Of a stretch of DNA of 64,000 nucleotides, positions 1 to 8,383 are shown piece by piece. A program made the position numbers and the translations under genes. Origin of the DNA: Paenibacillus sp. FSL K6-1330 (lineage in GTDB: Bacteria; Bacillota; Bacilli; Paenibacillales; Paenibacillaceae). The notes beneath the pieces were generated by a model. The model saw nothing but the letters and a program-made list of their open reading frames with translations. It made no database searches and was not told the origin of the DNA. The stretch covers positions 4,539,501 to 4,603,500 of the forward strand of contig NZ_CP150269.1 of assembly GCF_037976825.1 (NCBI RefSeq). The letters are read 5' to 3'. Numbering within the stretch: the stretch's first letter is position 1; each line of letters starts with the position of its first letter.

Positions 1-729
1 CATATCCGGATCCTCAAGCTTTGAAGCCAGGTATTGCCTGCCTTTTTTAATGATTGCATTCATAACGGCAAGCTGCTCAACCGCATATGTATAAGCTTTC
101 TCCTGGTCTTTGTCCGACAACACCAGCGCCAGGCGGCGAAGTTCCGACTGAGCACCCGATAAATAATAGTTGCCCATCTGTTTTACATGTTCCTGGATCA
201 GCTTTTGTTCCTTTTTATCCAATGTTCCTAATCCGTTCCGGATCAACGAGTGGATCAGCTTCTCCAATACGTCCAGACCTTCCAGCTGCGCATTGATTTT
301 CTTTTTTAATGCCGATTTGTTGACCTTCTTCGGTTTGGGCGCTGCCCCTTCGGCAGATTCTTTGAGCTTGCGCTCTTCCCGCTTCTCCGCTTTCTCCCGC
401 TTGGCGGCCAAATCCTCCGGTACCTCGGCGGATGAAAACGACGCTCCGCCCGCATACGCATAAAGCAGTCCAAGCACATGCTTGCACGGAAACTGCCGGC
501 TCGGGCAAGTACACCGCATAACCGGCTTCTCCGGTACCGCAAAATCGGCAGACGGCTGGTAGTCGGAACTTCCGCTGCCTGCACACGTGCCAAAAAGTAC
601 GGCATGATCCTCCGAATGATGGAGCTGCAGAAACCGCCCTTTTTTGACAAGCCCCTGTCCATTCTTTATGGCTGCACTATTCGGTGCCTGCGAATCGATC
701 CATGACTCTGTAATCTCAACCAAACTCAT
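1..729 (-). CDS. SWIM zinc-finger domain protein (3' part outside window)
   Basis: The frame is open from the ATG at 729 to the window edge (243 codons) and continues to the left. The start is set by an AGGAGGGT ribosome site 4-5 nt upstream. Near residue 80 there is a SWIM motif, CTCPSRQFPCKH, that is C-x-C-x7-C-x-H, which in this family binds zinc and contacts nucleic acid or protein partners. It is followed by a highly charged Lys/Glu-rich stretch (about residues 105-150) and a helical region. The role is not known; SWIM proteins of this kind often sit beside MoxR/VWA or helicase genes, but the neighbour lies outside the window. Other frames over this stretch are shadows. Confidence 0.85.
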   Translation of the reverse strand, partial: MSLVEITESWIDSQAPNSAAIKNGQGLVKKGRFLQLHHSEDHAVLFGTCAGSGSSDYQPSADFAVPEKPVMRCTCPSRQFPCKHVLGLLYAYAGGASFSSAEVPEDLAAKREKAEKREERKLKESAEGAAPKPKKVNKSALKKKINAQLEGLDVLEKLIHSLIRNGLGTLDKKEQKLIQEHVKQMGNYYLSGAQSELRRLALVLSDKDQEKAYTYAVEQLAVMNAIIKKGRQYLASKLEDPDM

Positions 730-1074
730 ACCCTCCTAAATCAAGTCGCTGCTAGTCATGCACAGCAAAATTATCCATTACTCTTAATCATATCGAATCT
801 GCGGCTGACTCCCTACCCTTCTTAAGACCTATTTAAGAACATTCATTCCTATTTAATCGATCACCTTCATCCTTTAATAGATAATAATGTAAAATAAATT
901 TATGCGATGGGTGACATAAGAAAAACGTCTATCGACGTACTTTCTCAGTAGACAGACCGCATTTAGCGGAAGTTTTTCTTGCGAGATAAGGATGCTAAGC
1001 TTTGGAAGTTTATACTTTCTTATCTCTAAAAAAAAGAGCCAGCATCACCGGCTCTTCAGAAATCGATATTATCC
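730..1074. other. Intergenic region with imperfect hairpins
   Basis: No gene was found. Between about 915 and 1030 there are nested inverted repeats: AAGAAAAAC pairs with GTTTTTCTT, GTCTA with TAGAC, and AGATAAG with CTTATCT. This may be a degenerate repeat element or a structured leader, but no flanking duplication is visible. Confidence 0.4.
1034..1056 (-). terminator. Terminator of the metallophosphoesterase gene
   Basis: The 7-bp stem AAGAGCC/GGCTCTT is followed on the minus strand by a run of eight T. It lies about 20 nt after the stop at 1075. Confidence 0.85.
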
Positions 1075-1806
1075 TTAGTCTTTACTTGCTTGATACCGCC
1101 CCGTTCTAACCTCGAGAATATAGTCCTCAGGGGAAGGCATGCCGGATTCCAAGGCATCCTGTACGGCTTGTTCAATAGGGTATGGCACGCGAATAAATTG
1201 AATGTTGAAAGAAGCCAGTTCTTCGCTGTCATAAATTCCGTCCAAAATGACATAGGAGGCTTCTGGCATTTCAAGGGGATTGCCGACGCTGCCGGTATTA
1301 AACAGCGTTCTCCCGTCCAGATGCTGGTGATATGCGTTATGAATATCCGCGTAACCGGCGACGTCCGCGATTCTCGGGTCTCCGCACAGCGGGGAACTGT
1401 GAAACAAGGTTTCCAGCTTCTCCTGGTCATCCCATGGTTGTATTCGCTCGTACACGCTGCGGGGCGATGCATGAAACAACCGGATCCATTTGCCGCTCAT
1501 CATGAACTCAAGGATATACGGAAGTTCGGCAAGATATTGAAGCCTCTCGCTTCCAAGTCTATGCTGATGCCATTGGAGGACCGGATCATCGGTTTCCTTA
1601 CCTATAAAGTCGTCCCAATTCCCCTTGATGACTTGCTGGCAATGGGTTCTGACCAGATCAACCGCGATATCTCCGTGCGGACCTTTCCCAATCAAGTCAC
1701 CCAGGCAATAGATGGTTTCGATTTCACGTTGTTTGATATCCTTCAGAACGGCCTCCAAGGCAGGAATGTTTCCATGTATGTCGGAGATCAATGCAATTTG
1801 CGTCAA
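1075..1806 (-). CDS. Calcineurin-like metallophosphoesterase
   Basis: This is a cytosolic phosphoesterase of about 243 residues. The metal-binding motifs appear in order: SDIHGN at the N-terminus (D-x-H), GDLIGKGP (G-D), GNWDD (the G-N-H/W-D position) and a C-terminal NTGSVGNPLE. This matches the YfcE/serine-threonine phosphatase-like branch; the substrate cannot be told from sequence. A longer frame starts with a TTG at 1821, but GGAGGCGGG at 1811-1819 is placed correctly for the TTG at 1806, so the protein begins MTQIALISDIHGN. The next gene upstream is an HD-domain hydrolase, 22 nt away and on the same strand, so the two are probably co-transcribed. Confidence 0.85.
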   Translation of the reverse strand: MTQIALISDIHGNIPALEAVLKDIKQREIETIYCLGDLIGKGPHGDIAVDLVRTHCQQVIKGNWDDFIGKETDDPVLQWHQHRLGSERLQYLAELPYILEFMMSGKWIRLFHASPRSVYERIQPWDDQEKLETLFHSSPLCGDPRIADVAGYADIHNAYHQHLDGRTLFNTGSVGNPLEMPEASYVILDGIYDSEELASFNIQFIRVPYPIEQAVQDALESGMPSPEDYILEVRTGRYQASKD

Positions 1807-1828
1807 TGAACCCGCCTCCAAACTTCGT

Positions 1829-2491
1829 TTATTTCGGATTCCCGAGGTTATGGTTTAGTGAATCCCGTAATTCATCATATGCGTCTCGAAGCCAAGGATG
1901 GACTACCTTCAGCAATTCACGCCGATTCCATAAGTATTGAATATATTCAAATGCGGCATGATCCAGCGAGGTTTGCAACTGCTCCGTAATCTCCTCTAAA
2001 TACGGGGGGATTCCCGTTTGATCCCATTCCATCTTATCGGCGACGAACAGTACCTTATCTAACAATGTAGCCTTGGATCTTAACGTCGTATGGCAACCAA
2101 CAGCGTTCAAGATTTCAGGTTCTGTAATTTTGAACAAATCCTCGGCCATATATGCCGAAATTTTCTGATGGATGATCATGGGAAATTGCTCTTCTTCAGG
2201 CAATACTTCCACCCCGATCTCGCGGGCTACTTGAATGCGGACATGATTCGGAAAAACGGCGCTAATATCATGCAGATACCCGGCATATTCAGCAGCGGTC
2301 GGATCGGCGCCATAGAGAACAGCAATTCTGCGGGCTTCCTCCCCCACTTTCAGCACATGCTCTGCTGTCTTTGGACATTGGTGTTTCTGCAGAAAGGAGG
2401 CCACGTCATTCCTAAGAATCCCCGTGAGCTCGTGTTCCCCAAGCTCACGATAGGAGCAGATGATCAAGCGACGGTTATGCGGGTCATTCAC
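1829..2491 (-). CDS. HD-domain hydrolase, YqeK-like
   Basis: The protein has about 220 residues. It carries a metal-dependent phosphohydrolase HD core: H in AEHVLKV, the HD pair in YLHDIS, then HQKISAYMAE and DKMEW, as in the YqeK family. YqeK proteins cleave diadenosine tetraphosphate symmetrically; that activity here is an inference from the family. A longer TTG start at 2527 is possible, but GGTGAGG 8 nt before the GTG at 2491 favours this start (MNDPHNRR). It is somewhat longer than the usual 186-200 residues and is not in the usual nadD-yqeK-rsfS setting, so it may be a paralogue. It precedes the metallophosphoesterase on the same strand. Confidence 0.75.
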   Translation of the reverse strand: MNDPHNRRLIICSYRELGEHELTGILRNDVASFLQKHQCPKTAEHVLKVGEEARRIAVLYGADPTAAEYAGYLHDISAVFPNHVRIQVAREIGVEVLPEEEQFPMIIHQKISAYMAEDLFKITEPEILNAVGCHTTLRSKATLLDKVLFVADKMEWDQTGIPPYLEEITEQLQTSLDHAAFEYIQYLWNRRELLKVVHPWLRDAYDELRDSLNHNLGNPK

Positions 2492-2903
2492 TCTTTTCAC
2501 CTCACCTAATTCCCTTGAATTTACCAATCTAGCACTTCATTTTCCATTACAATATTAGCTTATACTGAGAATAGTTTGAAGCTATTATACAAGAAAGTCA
2601 AAGAAAGGAGGTCATCCGATTCTAAAACTCATCGACCGAACCCATTCGTGTAGGTGATGCGGGATATTAATGACGAGCATGACCTAACGAACCTACAGAA
2701 GGAGGAGGCAATGATATATTAGAAAGACTTGATCGATCCGTGATATCGCCCCCAGGTTGTCCATTTATTATTCCTTTTTATGGAATGTTTCGATTTTTAG
2801 TCTAATGTTTATAAACGTAATCATATATTTATACTCACGCAAGCTTGGTAACTGAATAAGATTTAAGCATCACCGACTTCACCACGTTAGGAGGCTGACG
2901 ATA
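2492..2903. other. Intergenic region with possible tiny ORFs
   Basis: This is the upstream region of the sugar-binding protein gene. It has two strong ribosome-site-like sequences (AAAGGAGG near 2607 and AAGGAGGAGG near 2699) without a convincing gene behind either. A 21-codon ORF runs from ATG 2657 to 2722. TGTAGGT near 2650 can pair with ACCTACA near 2692. This could be a leader or a decayed gene; I cannot decide which. Confidence 0.35.
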
Positions 2904-4160
2904 GTGAATATACGCAGGATGGTTAGCTTGGGGTTACTGATTCTTGTTATGATCATCAGCGGGTGCGCTGGAAATGTTTCCACCGAAAAAACGAAAACGC
3001 TTACACTTTGGTACTGGAACCGAAGCCTGGACGATGAGCTGATTAAGTCCGTTGAAAAGGAGTTCCCGGGGATCCGAATCGATGCACAAAAAATCGGTGG
3101 CGACTTCAAATCGAAGCTAAAAACAACGCTGGCGGCTGGTTCCGGAGGACCGGACATCGTCGCTTTTAACGACTGGGTGGCAGAGCTGTTTACGAGTTCG
3201 GATCGTTTCTACGATCTGTATGAGCTGGGCGCCAAGGAGATTGAGCCGGAGTTCCTGGATTGGAAATGGAAGCTTGGCGTTACCCCGGAAGGCGCCATGA
3301 TTGCCCTTCCGATCGATACGGGGCCAACCGCCCTATATTACAGGTCAGATTTGTTCGGGGAAGCCGGGCTACCGACCGAACCAGAAGATGTCCACGCGCA
3401 GCTCGGCACCTGGGATCAATATTTGGAAGCCGGGCAGAAGCTGCAGGAGCATTTTAATCAAAAAGTAAAAATGCTCGACAACATCACTAACATTTACACA
3501 CAAATGAATGCTCAGTCTGAACGCATATATTTTGCCGAGGACAATACGTTTATCGGCGAAACCCCTGAATCCTCCATGAAGACGGCCTGGGATACGGCGG
3601 TGAAGGCTTCACAGATGAAGCTAAGCGCCAACACTAATACTTCCTCCTCAGAATGGAATGCCGCCATGAACAATGGACGGGTCGCTTCCTTTGTCGGTGC
3701 GGTGTGGATGAAGGAAATATTGATGCAGGCGGCGCCGGATACCAGCGGTAAATGGAGAGTAGCACGCGCCCCTGGTGGGGACGGCAACAATGGCGGCTCC
3801 TTCCTCGCCATCATGAAGACGAGTAAATATCCGCAGGAAGCATTTGAAGTAATGAAATATATTCAGAATCCGGAAAATCAGGTTCAATCCTTCAAGAAGA
3901 TCAACCTTTTCCCTTCCGCCAAAGACGCGCTGGATGCCCCCGTGATGAAGGAGCCCGAGGAATTTTTCGGGAATCAGGCAACTGGCGAGGTGTTCTCGGA
4001 CTCTGCGCGTAACGTCAAACCTGCTTATTTCGGTGGTAAATTCGCTAATGTAAACGGCATTGTCAATCGAGAGCTGTCATCCGTTGCGCTCCAAGGCAAA
4101 AATCCTGATAAAGCCTGGGAAGACGCGCTGGCCAGAGTCAAAAAAGAACTGCTGCGCTAA
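2904..4160 (+). CDS. Extracellular sugar-binding lipoprotein of an ABC importer
   Basis: This is a family-1 solute-binding protein of 418 residues. The GTG start is set by AGGAGG 9 nt upstream. It has a lipoprotein signal with the lipobox ISGC (Cys21), so the mature protein is tethered outside the membrane. The body has the family pattern (TLWYWNRSLDD near the mature start, GGPDIVAFNDW, and PEEAFEVMKYIQNPE-type sequence near the C-terminus). It should capture a sugar or oligosaccharide for the two permeases downstream (4611 and 5587). No ATPase gene is present, so a shared MsmX-type ATPase is likely. A 361-bp inserted element separates this gene from the permeases. Confidence 0.9.
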   Translation: MNIRRMVSLGLLILVMIISGCAGNVSTEKTKTLTLWYWNRSLDDELIKSVEKEFPGIRIDAQKIGGDFKSKLKTTLAAGSGGPDIVAFNDWVAELFTSSDRFYDLYELGAKEIEPEFLDWKWKLGVTPEGAMIALPIDTGPTALYYRSDLFGEAGLPTEPEDVHAQLGTWDQYLEAGQKLQEHFNQKVKMLDNITNIYTQMNAQSERIYFAEDNTFIGETPESSMKTAWDTAVKASQMKLSANTNTSSSEWNAAMNNGRVASFVGAVWMKEILMQAAPDTSGKWRVARAPGGDGNNGGSFLAIMKTSKYPQEAFEVMKYIQNPENQVQSFKKINLFPSAKDALDAPVMKEPEEFFGNQATGEVFSDSARNVKPAYFGGKFANVNGIVNRELSSVALQGKNPDKAWEDALARVKKELLR

Positions 4161-4205
4161 ACCCGGATCCGGTTCTTACCTGTATGTTTCTCGATGGCTA
4201 TAAGT

Positions 4206-4566
4206 GCGTGTTCAAAAAGGTCGATTTTCAGCACCGAAGCTTATGCTTCCGATGTGCGTTTTTTCAAAACGCTTCAGTTGGATGAAGCTAGGGACGTCAG
4301 GAGCGGAGCGTACGTTTTCGCAGAAAACGACTTCGAAAGCATCTGCTGTTTTGGGTACGTGAGCACCGGAAGGCCCGGCTGAATTCAAGATTCGATGCCG
4401 AGCTGCTTCCTGATTCGCTTCGTGTTAGATATAGAATTTATGAGTTATCAGTGGAACTGATGAAATTCTATATCGCAAGAAAACCTACCTATGCATCGCG
4501 GTCGCTCATCCTTGAAGTGGCCTCGATAGAGGTTTTCTTATCAAAAGCGGACTTTTTGAACAACCT
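4206..4566. mobile_element. MITE-like inserted element with 8-bp target duplication
   Basis: A non-coding 361-bp segment has imperfect terminal inverted repeats sharing TGTTCAAAAAG, with the left end reading inward from about 4209 and the right end as CTTTTTGAACA. It is flanked by perfect 8-bp direct repeats, CTATAAGT at 4198-4205 and 4567-4574. Inside are further hairpins: GATATAGAATTT/AAATTCTATATC (about 4428-4475) and AAGAAAACCT/AGGTTTTCTT (about 4477-4542). No transposase gene is present, so movement would need a transposase in trans. It sits inside an ABC transporter operon. Confidence 0.75.
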
Positions 4567-4610
4567 CTATAAGTACTTAAATACCAACCGCTTGAGGAGG
4601 TTACAGTACG

Positions 4611-5570
4611 ATGGATAATCCAATGCTGAATCATACACCCTTGGAACAGAAGCCTGTTCCTAAGCATCCGAAATCACAAGACCGACTGTCAGCACAGATA
4701 TGGAAACACCGCAAAGAATATTTGGCGATTTCCCCTTTTTACATTCTATTTGCCATATTCGGGCTCTTTCCGATCGCCTTCTCGATGTTCCTGTCCTTTC
4801 AGAAATGGGACGGCATCGGCGAGATGACCTACAACGGGCTGGGCAACTACCAATTCATGCTCACCGATCCGGAATTCTGGAGAGCCGTCGGCAACACGCT
4901 GCTCATCTGGATCTACTCCACGATACCGATGCTGTTCATCGCGCTGGTCGTTGCCTTCCTGCTTAATGCATCGTTTGTCCGGTTCCGCACCTTCTTCCGG
5001 ATCGGTTATTTCCTGCCGAACGTTACCTCACTCGTGGCGGTTGCCATCGTATTCGGCACCGTATTCTCGAACAATTACGGCCTTCTCAACTATATTCTGT
5101 CCTTGCTCGGCCTGAACTCTATCGAGTGGTTGAATAAGACATGGGGCATACAGCTCGCCATTTCGGTCATGGTCATATGGAGATGGGCAGGGTATAACGC
5201 CATTATCTATCTTGCCGGGCTGCAGAGCATTCCGACCGTCCTGTACGAAGCAGCCAAGATCGACGGAGCCTCCGGTATTCAATCCTTTTTCAAAATCACC
5301 ATTCCAAATCTAAGACCCATCATTCTCTTCACGGTCATCACCTCGACCATCGGCGGCATGCAGATCTTCACCGAACCGCAGGTGCTTGTCGGCAATGATG
5401 GCGGCGTCAGCGGCGGCGGTCTGACCATCGTCCTCTACCTGTACCGTGAAGCCTTCGTAAATAACTATTTCGGATATGGCGCTGCCGTCGGCTGGGGAAT
5501 GTTCCTGCTCATTGCCCTCTTCTCCATCGTGAACTGGAAAATGGTGCAGGGCAGTCCGTCCAATGACTGA
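4611..5570 (+). CDS. Sugar ABC transporter permease, MalF/UgpA type
   Basis: This integral membrane permease has 319 residues, about six transmembrane segments and an N-terminal cytosolic extension of about 35 residues. The cytosolic EAA loop is visible as YEAAKIDGASGIQSFFKITI, where the transporter's ATPase docks. Start ATG, with GAGGAGG 8 nt upstream. It pairs with the second permease that starts 17 nt after its stop, and with the upstream binding lipoprotein. The substrate is not deducible beyond carbohydrate. Confidence 0.9.
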   Translation: MDNPMLNHTPLEQKPVPKHPKSQDRLSAQIWKHRKEYLAISPFYILFAIFGLFPIAFSMFLSFQKWDGIGEMTYNGLGNYQFMLTDPEFWRAVGNTLLIWIYSTIPMLFIALVVAFLLNASFVRFRTFFRIGYFLPNVTSLVAVAIVFGTVFSNNYGLLNYILSLLGLNSIEWLNKTWGIQLAISVMVIWRWAGYNAIIYLAGLQSIPTVLYEAAKIDGASGIQSFFKITIPNLRPIILFTVITSTIGGMQIFTEPQVLVGNDGGVSGGGLTIVLYLYREAFVNNYFGYGAAVGWGMFLLIALFSIVNWKMVQGSPSND

Positions 5571-5586
5571 AATGGGGGTGAATCGT

Positions 5587-6408
5587 ATGTTCAAATGGAA
5601 ATCCTTATTCCTTCACATCGGGTTAATCGCCGGACTGCTGGTGTCGATTTTCCCCTTCTACTGGCTGCTTGTCATGGCAACGCGAACCACTTCGGACATT
5701 TACAGCTTCCCCCCGAAACTATGGTTCGGTCCTCACTTGCTTGATAACGTGTCGAGAGTGCTGAGCAGCATTGATTTCTTCGGCGCCTTCTGGAATACCC
5801 TGTTCGTTGCTTCCGCTTGTACGCTGTTAGTCTTATTCTTTGATTCCCTGGCCGGATTCACGTTCGCTAAATTCCAATTCCCAGGCAAAAAATGGCTGTT
5901 TGTGCTGCTGCTTGCCACCATGATGGCGCCTGCCCAGTTGTCCCTGGTACCTTCGTTTGTCATTATGGCAGAGTTCGGATGGGTAGGAACTTATAAAGCG
6001 TTGATCATTCCCGGAATGGTAAACGCCTTCGGGATCTTCTGGATCAGGCAATATGCACAGGAGTCGGTACCCTCAGAGCTGCTAGATGCAGGCAAAATCG
6101 ACGGCTGCGGATTCTTCCGCCTCTACTGGAATATATCGCTGCCGATTCTGCGTCCCGCCTTATCATTCCTGGCCGCCTTCACGTTCATCGGCGTATGGAA
6201 TGACTACCTGTGGCCGCTTATTATTCTAAATGATGAGAACAAATTCACTTTGCAGGTTGCTCTCTCCTCATTGAACGGAATATACACGACCGACTATTCG
6301 ATGGTCATTGCCGGTACGCTGCTAGCCGTCATTCCGCTGATCGTTATGTTCCTGTTCATCAGCAAGCAATTCATTTCCGATATTGCAGCAGGTGCCATTA
6401 AGAGTTAA
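5587..6408 (+). CDS. Sugar ABC transporter permease, MalG type
   Basis: The second half of the membrane channel: about 273 residues and six transmembrane segments, with EAA-loop sequence SELLDAGKIDGCGFFRLYW. An ATG at 5563 overlaps the previous gene, but GGGGGTGA 8 nt before ATG 5587 marks the more likely start (MFKWKSLFLH). It is translated directly after the MalF-like gene, and a hairpin at 6488 could end the unit. The operon encodes no ATP-binding subunit. Confidence 0.9.
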   Translation: MFKWKSLFLHIGLIAGLLVSIFPFYWLLVMATRTTSDIYSFPPKLWFGPHLLDNVSRVLSSIDFFGAFWNTLFVASACTLLVLFFDSLAGFTFAKFQFPGKKWLFVLLLATMMAPAQLSLVPSFVIMAEFGWVGTYKALIIPGMVNAFGIFWIRQYAQESVPSELLDAGKIDGCGFFRLYWNISLPILRPALSFLAAFTFIGVWNDYLWPLIILNDENKFTLQVALSSLNGIYTTDYSMVIAGTLLAVIPLIVMFLFISKQFISDIAAGAIKS

Positions 6409-6487
6409 CGGTAAGAGGGGTGTCCCAAAAGGTCTTGGATCTGACGGGATGCCCTCTTATTCAGTTAAGAGCAACCGGCCGAAAAGC

Positions 6488-6534
6488 AAGAAATGGCAGT
6501 GCAAAGGATAACATCCTGAGCACCGCCATTTCTT
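6488..6534. terminator. Hairpin between convergent genes
   Basis: AAGAAATGGC pairs perfectly with GCCATTTCTT across a 27-nt loop. It lies between the permease gene (+) and the MFS gene (-), and could end the permease transcript. Confidence 0.55.
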
Positions 6535-6636
6535 CATAGGACATGGTTTTCAACCTGACGAACCATCAGTCCAATGAGCAAATCCGTTTATGAGACAGAT
6601 CAATTTGATCCGGGTCATACCGCCATACCGTAAACG

Positions 6637-8217
6637 CTACGGCACCATCACCAGCTTTTCATTATCCGGAGTTTCTCCCTCCTCTTCTGAACCAACCACC
6701 GCCTCTCTCTTTAACTCCGCTGTTTCATCCAACTTTTTGCGCCCCATTAACGTTGCTGCGGCGAGCGCTAATGCTGCAGGAACGATAGCCCAGGCAAATG
6801 TAATGGCAATGGAGGAAGCGAGGTTGTCGGAGATCGGTTTGAGCAGCTCTGAGGGAATCAGCGACCTTGTCTCCGGCGCCAATAAGATGTGGGGATCCTT
6901 CAGATCGAATCCTTCAGGAAGTCCGCCGTTGTTCACTCCTCCCGATGACAGGGATCCGGTGAAGGATCGGCTCTGTATCAACCCGAACACGGTTATACCA
7001 ATGGTCATTCCAAGCGATCGCGTGAAGTTAAAGGTCGAACTCGCCATCCCGCGCTGTTTATAGGATAAGCCATGCATGACGGCTGTACTCAGCACGGAGA
7101 ACGATCCGCCGATGCCAAGCCCGATCAGTACCATGTATAGGGTTACGATGAACCTGCTGGATTCCGCAGTTAGCGTCGAAGCGAGCACCATCCCTCCCGT
7201 GAACAGGACAAGCGTCGGGATCATGATGTTGCGATACGATATTTTACTCATCAGAAAACCGCTGACTGTAGCCGTGATGACCGAACCCACCATCATTGGC
7301 AGCAGGACGAGCCCCGAGTTCGTTGCGCTTCCACCGAGTACCCCTTGAATGAAAATCGGAATATAAACGGAAGCCACGATGAACGATCCTCCGCTGAATA
7401 AACCGCACAGCACACTGGACGTATAGAGTTTATTCTTGAATAAACGAAAGGAAATAATCGGTTCCTGCGCCCTTCTCTCAGCAAGCACGAAGAGAACCAG
7501 CATGACAAACGCCATAGCAAATAACGCCAGGATAATCCAGGAGTTCCACGCCAACTGCTTGCCGCCAAGCTCTAAAGCAAACATAAAACAGATGACGCCC
7601 GTCAGGAGTGAAGCGGCTCCCATCCAATCAATCGGCTGCTTGGAACGTTCATGCGATTCCTTATAAAACAGCGTGACCATCATGAAAGCCACGATGCCGA
7701 TTGGCAAATTAACATAGAATATCCACTGCCATGTAATATGATCCGTAATATACGCACCTGCAAGCGGTCCGAATATGCTGGATAATCCGAACACGGCTCC
7801 GAATAACCCGGTGAGCTTACCCCGCTTTTCAAGGGGAACCGTATCGAACATAATAGCGAATGCAATCGGGATCAGCGCACCGCCGCCGATGCCTTGCACG
7901 GCACGATATAGCGCCAGTTCTGTAATGGAGTTCGCCGTACCGCACAGTACGGAACCCAGCATAAATACAATCATCCCGAATACAAAGAACTTTTTGCGAC
8001 CGTACATGTCGGACAGCTTGCCAAAGATCGGCATTCCCGCAAGCTCAGCGACCATATAAGCGGAAGTCACCCATACGAAATGATCAAGTCCTCCGAGCTC
8101 CCCGACGATATTCCCCATTGCGGTCGCTACGATTGTATTGTCCATGGAGGCCATTAAGATGCTGAGCAGCAGGCCTGTGAGCACGATGGGCAATTTGTTG
8201 GTCGATTGTGTCTTCAC
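6637..8217 (-). CDS. MFS multidrug efflux protein, DHA2 (14-TM) family
   Basis: This is a proton-driven exporter of the EmrB/QacA type. The protein has about 14 hydrophobic segments, the motif-A loop GKLSDMYGRKKFF after TM2, and a motif-C-like LFGAVFGLSSIFGPLAGAY in TM5, marking an antiporter. The frame reaches an ATG at 8265 (542 residues) with no ribosome site. AAGGAG 11 nt before GTG 8217 supports the shorter 526-residue protein that begins MKTQSTNKLPIV. The substrate is unknown. The palindrome TGACAG-N4-CTGTCA at 8282 lies just upstream and is a likely repressor site. No TetR or MarR gene is adjacent; the closest TetR gene is at 24746. Confidence 0.85.
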   Translation of the reverse strand: MKTQSTNKLPIVLTGLLLSILMASMDNTIVATAMGNIVGELGGLDHFVWVTSAYMVAELAGMPIFGKLSDMYGRKKFFVFGMIVFMLGSVLCGTANSITELALYRAVQGIGGGALIPIAFAIMFDTVPLEKRGKLTGLFGAVFGLSSIFGPLAGAYITDHITWQWIFYVNLPIGIVAFMMVTLFYKESHERSKQPIDWMGAASLLTGVICFMFALELGGKQLAWNSWIILALFAMAFVMLVLFVLAERRAQEPIISFRLFKNKLYTSSVLCGLFSGGSFIVASVYIPIFIQGVLGGSATNSGLVLLPMMVGSVITATVSGFLMSKISYRNIMIPTLVLFTGGMVLASTLTAESSRFIVTLYMVLIGLGIGGSFSVLSTAVMHGLSYKQRGMASSTFNFTRSLGMTIGITVFGLIQSRSFTGSLSSGGVNNGGLPEGFDLKDPHILLAPETRSLIPSELLKPISDNLASSIAITFAWAIVPAALALAAATLMGRKKLDETAELKREAVVGSEEEGETPDNEKLVMVP

Positions 8218-8281
8218 GTTCTCATACACTCCTTCTAAGTAGGTTTCTTTCTTTACTGTCGTCATTGTAATTCAGAAAATA

Positions 8282-8297
8282 TGACAGCTGACTGTCA
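8282..8297. promoter_or_regulatory. Candidate repressor operator upstream of the MFS gene
   Basis: This is a perfect 6-bp inverted repeat, TGACAG-CTGA-CTGTCA, 65 nt upstream of the preferred MFS start and between two divergent genes. The size and symmetry suit a TetR- or MarR-type regulator. The regulator is not identified. Confidence 0.5.
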
Positions 8298-8383
8298 CAC
8301 TTTTGTCCTGATTCCACTTTTTTTCGAACACAGAGGAAACATGTTAAAATAGAGTGTACATCTGAAATGGAGGAAATCTACAT

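Noticed and set aside
4194..4382. 62-codon ORF inside the inserted element
   Set aside because: No ribosome site and no known domain; it spans the element's left end, as expected for a chance frame.
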